A DNA stretch of 64,000 nt from an uncultured Bacteroidia bacterium (GTDB lineage Bacteria > Bacteroidota > Bacteroidia > Bacteroidales > UBA932): positions 47,263 through 111,262 of the forward strand of contig CACZDC010000002.1 of assembly GCA_902779785.1 (NCBI GenBank). The letters run 5' to 3'. A program made the position numbers and the translations under genes. Under the pieces are notes generated by a model. It saw nothing but the letters and a program-made list of their open reading frames with translations. It ran no database searches and was not told where the DNA came from. Positions 16,482-23,695 of this stretch are shown here, piece by piece (positions within the stretch are counted from its first letter, which is position 1; each line of letters begins with the position of its first letter).

Positions 16482-18236
16482 ATGAGACGCCTGACGCTCA
16501 TATTGCTGACACTTCTTTCCCTGTCCTTGTCCGGGAGAGAGATGCCGCGTTTCAAGGTCGGAACCTACAATCTCTTCACCTCGGATTCCCGCCTGAAATT
16601 TATCGGCCGGGACTCGACGGTGAGCAAGCAGCGGCTTTGGTGCAACAGCGCCGGGGCCGTCGCCGATATGATCGTCCATCTGGACTGCGACATTATGGGC
16701 GTGCAGGAGGTCTGCGACAGCATCTGGAACGGCCCCCGGAATATCCGCAAGCTGGTTGCGGACCGTGACCTTGAATACGAATGGATCCTCTATCCCAACA
16801 CCACGCACGGCCATATTTCCTATGACGATGCGATTGGCTACAAGCCTTCGGTATTCGAGTGTATCGAAAGCGGTATCTTCTGGCTTGCGGGAGTGTTTGA
16901 GAGGCCGGAAATGGCCGAAGATGCGCCTAAAGGCTCGATGCGGCCTTGTGTATGGGCCCGGATGAAGCACAAAGCTTCGGGCCGGGAATTCTATTTCCTC
17001 TCGGCCCATCTTCTTGTCTCGCAAAGGCAAAGCGACGGCTCCTGGAGCCACGAGGGAAATAAGTACAACGCAAAAATGCTGAGGCAGTGGGCCTATGAGA
17101 ATATCCCGGATGACGTCCCGTCTATCCTTGTGGGCGATATGAACGTGGATGACAAGGCCAAGCACTGGCTTTCCCTTGCCCAGTCCCGTTTTATGGACAC
17201 TAAACTCTATATGCTTCGGGCAAAAAGGATTTCCGCCGACGCCAAGACCTGGGGTACGCAGGATACCAAGAACGAGGACGGCTACAGCAAATGGTGGCCT
17301 GACCATATTATGTTCAATATGTTCCGGCCCCTGGACTATGTCATCGACCGCAGCAAGTTCCCGACCGCCGACGGTACTCTCCATTATCCTTCGGATCATC
17401 TTCCCGTGACCTCAGTGATGGAATTCCGGGACTACAGTGAAAGCGGGCTCCCGACTCCGGCAAAGAAGAAAAAAACTGTCCGGGCAGTCTCTTTCAACGT
17501 TCGTTACCGCAATAACAATGTTGACTGGGAAAACGGCTGGGACCACCGGAAATTCGCTATCCCCGCTATGATGAAGGATGTGCTGCCGGACGTGATGGGA
17601 ACGCAGGAAATCCAGCTTGATCAGATTCAGTATCTGGACAGGGAAGTTCCTCAGTATAAGCATATAGGCATATTTCGTGAGGGTGAGGAAAAAGGGGAGT
17701 GCGCTAGCGTCTATTACAACAGTGAGACAGTTGATCTTCTGGATTGGGGTGGTTTCTGGCTTAGCGAGACTCCGGAGCACTCCTCCCTCGGCTGGGATGC
17801 GGCGGTCAAGCGCACGGCAGTGTGGGCTCGTCTCAAGATGAAGGACAGCGGCAAGGAATTCCTTTTTGTAAATACTCATCTTGATCATAAGGGGATTGAG
17901 GCGCGCCGGAAGGGGATGGACCTCATTCTGGACACCCTGGCTGTGATAAATAAGGCAAAGCTTCCTATCGTAATAGCCGGTGACCTTAACAGCCAGCTTG
18001 AAGACAAGGCTCTGACGAGACTGTGCTCAGAGATGAACGACGCCCGTTCCACCGCCCAGAGCAGCGACGACAAGTACGCTTTCAACGGTTTCGGCTATTC
18101 CTGGACCGGGAATATCGACCATATCTTCTACAAGGGATTCCGTAAGTGTACCGATTTCAAAGTCGTGTCTCGGAAGTATCTGCATATCAATTATATATCC
18201 GACCATTATCCCATAAGGGCGGACTTCGAGCTATGA
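16482..18236 (+). CDS. Tandem two-domain EEP hydrolase
   Basis: A signal peptide (MRRLTLILLTLLSLSLSG) is followed by two complete endonuclease/exonuclease/phosphatase domains in 584 residues. Domain 1 (~22-310) keeps 'GTYNLF', 'GVQEVCD', 'SAHL', 'GDMN', 'PDHI' and 'SDHLP'. Domain 2 (~325-584) keeps 'SFNVR', 'GTQEIQ', 'NTHLDH', 'GDLN', 'IDHIF' and 'SDHYP'. All usual metal and catalytic residues are therefore present twice. EEP enzymes hydrolyse phosphodiesters or phosphomonoesters (DNases, sphingomyelinases, inositol phosphatases); the substrate cannot be told here. Domain 1 belongs with the other 'WCNSA'-motif EEPs of this locus, while domain 2 is of the common PUL-associated 'EEP-1' type. 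Secreted to the periplasm or surface. The next gene overlaps its stop (ATGA). Confidence 0.88.
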   Translation: MRRLTLILLTLLSLSLSGREMPRFKVGTYNLFTSDSRLKFIGRDSTVSKQRLWCNSAGAVADMIVHLDCDIMGVQEVCDSIWNGPRNIRKLVADRDLEYEWILYPNTTHGHISYDDAIGYKPSVFECIESGIFWLAGVFERPEMAEDAPKGSMRPCVWARMKHKASGREFYFLSAHLLVSQRQSDGSWSHEGNKYNAKMLRQWAYENIPDDVPSILVGDMNVDDKAKHWLSLAQSRFMDTKLYMLRAKRISADAKTWGTQDTKNEDGYSKWWPDHIMFNMFRPLDYVIDRSKFPTADGTLHYPSDHLPVTSVMEFRDYSESGLPTPAKKKKTVRAVSFNVRYRNNNVDWENGWDHRKFAIPAMMKDVLPDVMGTQEIQLDQIQYLDREVPQYKHIGIFREGEEKGECASVYYNSETVDLLDWGGFWLSETPEHSSLGWDAAVKRTAVWARLKMKDSGKEFLFVNTHLDHKGIEARRKGMDLILDTLAVINKAKLPIVIAGDLNSQLEDKALTRLCSEMNDARSTAQSSDDKYAFNGFGYSWTGNIDHIFYKGFRKCTDFKVVSRKYLHINYISDHYPIRADFEL

Positions 18237-19216
18237 AAAGGATTCTGAGCATATTGTCAATGCTTGCTGCCATTACGGCGCTTGCCGCTCCGAAGCAGCC
18301 CATCCGTGTGGGGACCTACGAGATTACGAATTCATTCAACCGTCGTGTCCAGGCTGAAAAAGGGACGATGTCGCCTCAGCGGATGTGGTGCAACAGCGCC
18401 GAAGCCGTGGCGGAGGCAATCATTGATGCCGACTGCGATGTAATGGGCATTCAGGATGTCTGCGATTCGATTGCCGGCCGCCGGGAAGGGGCCAGGCCGC
18501 TGATAGATGTCATCAAGACAAAGGGAGGAGACTACGACGCTCTTGTGCTGAGCAATGTCAATCCGAATTTCCCGCTTGAAGGAAGTATGCAGAACGGGAC
18601 CGGAGTTGTATGGCGTGCTTCGCGATTCGAACTTAGGGATTACGGAATCTACTGGCTCAGCGGTATCTATGACAAGCCGGGGAGAGATAAATCATTCTCT
18701 TACGGGGGAGGCAACGCCTCTTTTATGTGGGTGAAGCTCTACGACAAGTCGTCAGGGAAGGAACTGGTTTTTGCCAGTGCGAATGTGAATGGCCCCACCC
18801 AGTACGACAAGGGGAAGAAAGTCATCTACAACGAAATCAATGTCGCAAACTGCCGGAATCTCATCCGATATATGAAAAACGATGTCGTTCCCAAGGGAAT
18901 GCCGTCCATAATTACGCTCAATTCCCATAATGCGCCGTCACACGATGGCTACAAAGCGCTGATTTCCGATGTCTGGCAGGATGTCCATAATGTCCTGAAC
19001 GACGAAGGCTCGCTGGATGAGACGGCCGTCAAACTCAAGGATACGATGAACTCCAACGACGAGTCCAAACTTCAGGGCGGACGTCCTGACCATATTCTCG
19101 CCGATGGATTTACGCCTGTGGCTTATGCTGTGCTGAGGAAAAAGTTCCCGACCTCTGACGGAACGCTCCATTATCCCTCTCTGCATTTCCCTGTAATCGC
19201 TGATCTTAAGTATTGA
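18233..19216 (+). CDS. Catalytically degenerate EEP-like protein
   Basis: I start at ATG 18233 (MKRILSILSMLAAITALAAP), overlapping the previous stop as ATGA; 327 residues with a signal peptide. The fold signatures of the neighbouring EEPs are kept: 'MWCNSAEAVAEAI', 'DCDVMGIQDVCDSI', 'RPDHILADGF' and 'DGTLHYPS'. The catalytic positions are replaced: Asn to E30, Glu to D75, His of 'SAHL' to N184, Asp and Asn of 'GDMN' to N230 and H232, and Asp of 'SDH' to L317. The frame is intact and codon usage is normal, so this is not decay by frameshift. Inference: a non-enzymatic partner or binding protein derived from the adjacent enzyme. Confidence 0.82.
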   Translation: MKRILSILSMLAAITALAAPKQPIRVGTYEITNSFNRRVQAEKGTMSPQRMWCNSAEAVAEAIIDADCDVMGIQDVCDSIAGRREGARPLIDVIKTKGGDYDALVLSNVNPNFPLEGSMQNGTGVVWRASRFELRDYGIYWLSGIYDKPGRDKSFSYGGGNASFMWVKLYDKSSGKELVFASANVNGPTQYDKGKKVIYNEINVANCRNLIRYMKNDVVPKGMPSIITLNSHNAPSHDGYKALISDVWQDVHNVLNDEGSLDETAVKLKDTMNSNDESKLQGGRPDHILADGFTPVAYAVLRKKFPTSDGTLHYPSLHFPVIADLKY

Positions 19217-20007
19217 TGAAAAGAGGAATCATATTGTTCTCATTGATCTGCCTCTGTGCCTGCGGCAAAGAGACTGCTTATGTCTCGTTGAGAGCCGGGA
19301 TAGCTCCCTCGACAAAGAGTTATGCCGGAGAAAAGTCTGCGGACACTTTCCCTCTGTGCTGGTCGGAAGGTGATGTCATCAGCGTCAACGGCTGTCTTTC
19401 GGCTCCTCTCGGTGAAGCTTTTGACGGACGAAGCGAAGCGGAATTCCGTGTCGAGGGAGCATCACTTTCCGCTCCATATCGACTGCTTTATCCCGCCAGT
19501 GCAGGGCTAAGTTCCCAATTGACATTTGACGGTGTCCTTCCACCGATGTATGCAAGCGGAGACGCTTTTTCAGAGCCTTTTGAATTCCATCAGGCATCCT
19601 TCGGAATCCGCGTCAGTATCCGCGGGGATATGCCTTTGAACTCAATCACTCTGGAAGCTCCGGGAGGAGAGAGTCTTACAGGCAGTTTCACGCTTTCGTT
19701 CTCCGACGGCTCCCTGACTCCGCTTTCCGGGAATGCGCTCTTTACAAAGGATTTCGCTTCGCCGGAAGATATAAGCCAGACGAAGACCTATACTTTCTTT
19801 TTCTCCCCGGGGACCTTCTCCGAAGGTATCATCCTTCGTGCAGACAGTCCCTACGGACAGTCACGCCGCTGGCTTTTTGCAAGCGGCAGGGAGCTTGTGA
19901 GAGGAAAAATGTACTGCCTGCCGGAACTGTCATTTGTACGCAAGCCCGGAATAATCTATGTCGGTCTGGAAGAGATGACTGAAACCGAGGTCCCTTTTGA
20001 ATTATGA
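19216..20007 (+). CDS. Fimbrillin-like lipoprotein (stand-alone domain)
   Basis: The ATG at 19216 overlaps the last base of the previous stop; 263 residues, lipobox 'LCAC'. The whole mature protein is one fimbrillin-like domain with 'WSEGDVISVNG', 'YRLLYPASAG', 'LPPMYAS' and a late 'RELVRGKMYCLPEL' strand. It lacks the extra C-terminal module seen in its relatives at 20004, 21860, 56838 and 61258. It is translationally coupled on both sides. Likely a surface lipoprotein; a role as structural subunit or binding protein is open. Confidence 0.72.
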   Translation: MKRGIILFSLICLCACGKETAYVSLRAGIAPSTKSYAGEKSADTFPLCWSEGDVISVNGCLSAPLGEAFDGRSEAEFRVEGASLSAPYRLLYPASAGLSSQLTFDGVLPPMYASGDAFSEPFEFHQASFGIRVSIRGDMPLNSITLEAPGGESLTGSFTLSFSDGSLTPLSGNALFTKDFASPEDISQTKTYTFFFSPGTFSEGIILRADSPYGQSRRWLFASGRELVRGKMYCLPELSFVRKPGIIYVGLEEMTETEVPFEL

Positions 20008-21854
20008 GTTTTATGAAAAAAACATTGTGTCTGCTGCTTCCCGCGACATTGCTGCTCTCCTGTGCCAAGGATACCCCGGCGCCGGAGGACAGAGGTTTTT
20101 CCTTGAGAGCGGCTATGGAGGAGGTCAGAGTGAAAAACTCACTTGGCCCGAGAGGAACGGATAACAAGACTCCGATATACTGGGCTGACGGGGATGAAAT
20201 CAGCGTTAACGGAGTCATTTCCAGGCCCTTGTCCGGCCAGAGCGGTGCAAGCTCCTCGGCTGTGTTCGATTTTGGCAGTACTCCTGCTTCCGCTTCGGTT
20301 TACAATGTGCTTTATCCGGGGACATCGGAAACTGACAGACTCAGCTTTGACGGGAAGAGGATTCCGCTGTATGGCAGCGTGCAGTCGTTAAGTTCTGCTG
20401 TCAGCCTGCGTACGCCATCTTGCGTCATCCGTTTCAAAATCAAGGGTTCGGCTACTTTGACAGGGGTGCTCCTGTCATCTGTGAGCGGCGAGAGAATTGC
20501 CGGAGGGTTTACTCTTGCCAAGGATGCCGGCGGCGCCCTCACTGGAGTCCTTATTCCTGCCTCGGACGCATCCTCGCATATAGACTATTCTTTTGAAGAG
20601 CCTTTTGTCCTTACGCCTGAAGGCAGGACAGTTGTTCTTGTAATCCCCGCCGGAAATTATTCCAAGGGCCTCAAGGCGGTCGTTTCGGACAATTCGCTCA
20701 AGAGTATGACTCTTCGCTTTTTCGTCAGCGGTGCCCTTCTTCCAGCTGCACAGGTCTGCGCCTTCCAGAGTATAGAATACTCCGCCGGCAGCGAAGTCGT
20801 GGCGACCGAGGCGGAAGGTTTTGGCTCCGAGGACATAGCGCTCGATACTCAAGGGGGGCTGCAGGATTTGACGTCTGAGAGCGGGCAGAATATGGTCTCA
20901 ATCAAGGCCGGAACATATAATATCTGGTCTCCGGAGGCGAGGAAAACCGTGATGGACGCAGATCCCGAGGTAAGTGAACAGCGCTCGTGGGCTAACAGCT
21001 ATGAAGCCGTGGCGGCGATGATAAACTATCTGGACTGCGACGTAATGGGCCTGCAGGAGGTCTCCAGCAGGGCATATCATACTACCCTGACTGCCCCGAG
21101 AGAGGATTATGACGGCAATGTCCATACGATCAACTCGAAGATCCCCTCCTACAAATGGGTGATATACAATGCCCATAATACCACTTACGACAATCTGACG
21201 AGCAATACTACGGCTAACGGACTTGGTTCGACCGATGCCATAATCTACAAGTCTTCCGTCCTTCAGCTTGAAGCCTCCGGCAGATATTGGATTACCGGCA
21301 CGAAGAAGAAGGCCCCTCAGGATGATCCCAATTGGTCGACTATCCAGAACGGGGGTACTAACCGGCCGGCTACCTGGGCCAAGTTCACGCACAAGGCCAG
21401 CGGGAAGCAGTTCTATTTCATTACGACGCATCTTGACCTGCCGAATGCCGGCCCGTCGGAGGATCCGCTCTTGCCCCAGAGGCGTAATGCTTCGGAACTG
21501 ATAGAGTGGTTCGCTCCGCTGGTGGTCCAGGACGGCCTTCCGTCCATCATCTGCGGAGATATGAACACAGATACCGGAGAGTGCTATGAAAAGCTTAATT
21601 CTGGAGTCTGGAAAGATGTCTACGACAGTATGAAAGCCATCGGAACGCTTGAGTTCACGGAGCTTCGTTATCCCGGAACTATGAATGCCGACAAGCGGGA
21701 GTCCGGCATCGGTACCTGGCGTCCGGACCATATCCTGACAGATGGCTTTTCCTTGTCATACTATAAGGTCGGAAGGGAAAAATTCTCCACCAAGGACGGA
21801 AGTATGCATTATCCTTCCGACCATCTTCCGATAAAAATAATCGCAAACTTCTGA
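20004..21854 (+). CDS. Lipoprotein: fimbrillin-like domain fused to EEP hydrolase
   Basis: The start overlaps the previous stop (ATGA at 20004); an alternative start is ATG 20013. About 616 residues, lipobox 'LLLSC'. Residues ~25-270 are fimbrillin-like ('WADGDEISVNGVIS', 'VYNVLYPG'). Residues ~300-616 form an EEP domain with 'GTYNIW', 'GLQEVSS', 'TTHLDL', 'GDMNTD', 'RPDHIL' and 'SDHLP' all intact. The layout puts an active-looking phosphodiesterase or phosphatase on a lipid-anchored fimbrillin-type stalk. The protein at 61258 in locus 2 has the same architecture. Confidence 0.83.
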   Translation: MSFMKKTLCLLLPATLLLSCAKDTPAPEDRGFSLRAAMEEVRVKNSLGPRGTDNKTPIYWADGDEISVNGVISRPLSGQSGASSSAVFDFGSTPASASVYNVLYPGTSETDRLSFDGKRIPLYGSVQSLSSAVSLRTPSCVIRFKIKGSATLTGVLLSSVSGERIAGGFTLAKDAGGALTGVLIPASDASSHIDYSFEEPFVLTPEGRTVVLVIPAGNYSKGLKAVVSDNSLKSMTLRFFVSGALLPAAQVCAFQSIEYSAGSEVVATEAEGFGSEDIALDTQGGLQDLTSESGQNMVSIKAGTYNIWSPEARKTVMDADPEVSEQRSWANSYEAVAAMINYLDCDVMGLQEVSSRAYHTTLTAPREDYDGNVHTINSKIPSYKWVIYNAHNTTYDNLTSNTTANGLGSTDAIIYKSSVLQLEASGRYWITGTKKKAPQDDPNWSTIQNGGTNRPATWAKFTHKASGKQFYFITTHLDLPNAGPSEDPLLPQRRNASELIEWFAPLVVQDGLPSIICGDMNTDTGECYEKLNSGVWKDVYDSMKAIGTLEFTELRYPGTMNADKRESGIGTWRPDHILTDGFSLSYYKVGREKFSTKDGSMHYPSDHLPIKIIANF

Positions 21855-21859
21855 GGAAT

Positions 21860-23695
21860 ATGAAAAAGGCTGTCTTTATAGCAATCACCGCACTTGCGCT
21901 TGTTTCCTGTTCCAAGGAGTTTGCGTCTGAGTCACAGGTTTTTACACTCGAGGCAAGTATGCCCGGGACTCTGACCAAAGTCACCGTCGGGCCAGAGAGT
22001 CAGGGGGTATTTCCGCTTACGTGGGCAGAGGGTGATGTGATCACAGTGAACGGAATCACTTCTCTTCCTTTGTCTTCTTCGAAAGCAGGAGGTAAAACGG
22101 CCATATTCGCTTTTGACAAAAGCATCAGTGCTCCTTACAATGTCATTTATGGGGCGAGTTCGTCGGCCCGGATGGCCCCTCCGCAGCTTCAGCTATATTC
22201 TTCTTCGGGAATAAATGAAGAGTATCTGCGTATGGAAGCGAACAGCGAGGAGACTTCTTTTACGCTGGCCCACAGGACAGCCATAGTTGCCGTTTCACTG
22301 GTCGGCAGCGTATCTCTTGTCGGTATGGAGCTGAGCTCGGCGGATGGATCTCCGCTTTCAGACGGAGGCTCGGCGACTGAAGTAATGTCTTTCCCGGACG
22401 GAGGTATAAACATCTCAGAGGCAAAGACTTTTTATTTTGCCACCATTCCCGGAGAGCATCCCAAAGGACTGGATATCAAGCTTGTGGCTTCTGACGGCAG
22501 CGTGATGCATTATGGCGCCCTGAAGGCTGTGACGCTGGAAGCCGGGAAGGTATATGAACTGCCTCAGACTGAGTTTTCCGCCAATGCAGAGCCCGCTGAA
22601 CTCATCGGAGATTACGCAGCCCTGAAGGCATTTGCAGCCAGGGTCGCAGTCGGAGAGCTTTATCTGAATGCCAGGCTTGTTTCCGACATCGTCGTGGACG
22701 ACAGCTGGCTGCCGATAGAAGGTTTCAAGGGCGTACTTGACGGTGGAGGACATACTCTTTCAGGGCTTCACAAGGCACTTTTCAATGAACTGACCGGTTG
22801 CGTGAAGAACCTTGTGGTCAATGCCGAAATCAATATCAGCGGCGCTGACGACATAGTGGGGGACAACAGCGTATTCTGGGCTGGCATTATTGCGAACCGT
22901 CTATATACATATTCAAGCGTAAGTAATTGTATCACAGAGGGAAGCATTTCTTATACCCAGTGGGGCAAAGAACTGCGTGTCGGAGCAGTTGCGGGCTATG
23001 CGCCACGCGGGACGATTCTCTCTTGCGTGAACAGGGCTTCCGTTACTGCAACAGGGGACGGAAGTGCCATCGTCCAGGCCGGTGGCCTTATCGGCCGGAA
23101 TTATGCATCGTCTGATGAAATCATAATCCGTAATTGCCGTAATGAAGGGACGGTCCTTGTCAAAGGTGCCCTCAAGGGTGTTTATGCCGGAGGAATCATT
23201 GGAATGATGGACTCAAGGCATACTTCTGTCCTTTCCGGCGATGTGAATTGCGGCTCCGTCTCCATAGACCCGTCGGCGAGCATAAGCGGGGAAGTCCGCC
23301 TGGGAGGAATCGCCGGCTATGCTCTCGCCGAGCTGGAAAACTGCCTGAATTACGGGACGCTCCATAGCGCGGCGCCGATGACTCAGCCCCAGAGTGTCGG
23401 CGGTATTGCCGGTCAGATAATCACCTCTTCGGTGTCAGGCTGCGTAAACTCCGGAACCATAGTGCTGGATGCTCCCCAGGCCGGAGTTATCCGCGCCGGC
23501 GGCATACTCGCCTATGCAGGAGGAGACAGCGTGGTTAACTCGATAAATCTGTCGTCTTGCAGCTTTACCGGCAGTATGGAAGTGAATGTCGCCTCTCATT
23601 CAAGCATTTATGTAAAAGCTATCACCGGACTATATTCAGATATTACTTATACGGAAACAGATTGTATTTCAAGCGGAAGCGTGAGTGTGAAATGA
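21860..23695 (+). CDS. Lipoprotein: fimbrillin-like domain plus GLUG-like repeats
   Basis: 611 residues, lipobox 'LALVSC'. The N-terminal ~235 residues are fimbrillin-like ('WAEGDVITVNGITS', 'YNVIYGASS'). After 'FKGVLDGGGHTLSGL' (~285) come GLUG-like repeats built on 'GGIAGY...NC.N.G.V' ('AGGLIGRNY', 'AGGIIGMM', 'GGIAGYAL', 'GGIAGQII'), which usually form a beta-helix. GLUG modules occur in bacterial adhesins and surface proteins. The C-terminal half is the counterpart of residues ~925-1452 of the protein at 56838. The next gene overlaps the stop by ATGA. Confidence 0.75.
   Translation: MKKAVFIAITALALVSCSKEFASESQVFTLEASMPGTLTKVTVGPESQGVFPLTWAEGDVITVNGITSLPLSSSKAGGKTAIFAFDKSISAPYNVIYGASSSARMAPPQLQLYSSSGINEEYLRMEANSEETSFTLAHRTAIVAVSLVGSVSLVGMELSSADGSPLSDGGSATEVMSFPDGGINISEAKTFYFATIPGEHPKGLDIKLVASDGSVMHYGALKAVTLEAGKVYELPQTEFSANAEPAELIGDYAALKAFAARVAVGELYLNARLVSDIVVDDSWLPIEGFKGVLDGGGHTLSGLHKALFNELTGCVKNLVVNAEINISGADDIVGDNSVFWAGIIANRLYTYSSVSNCITEGSISYTQWGKELRVGAVAGYAPRGTILSCVNRASVTATGDGSAIVQAGGLIGRNYASSDEIIIRNCRNEGTVLVKGALKGVYAGGIIGMMDSRHTSVLSGDVNCGSVSIDPSASISGEVRLGGIAGYALAELENCLNYGTLHSAAPMTQPQSVGGIAGQIITSSVSGCVNSGTIVLDAPQAGVIRAGGILAYAGGDSVVNSINLSSCSFTGSMEVNVASHSSIYVKAITGLYSDITYTETDCISSGSVSVK

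Noticed and set aside
18233-19216. Calling the degenerate EEP gene a pseudogene
   Set aside because: The frame is complete, the signal peptide is intact and it is coupled to its neighbours; only the active site has changed.
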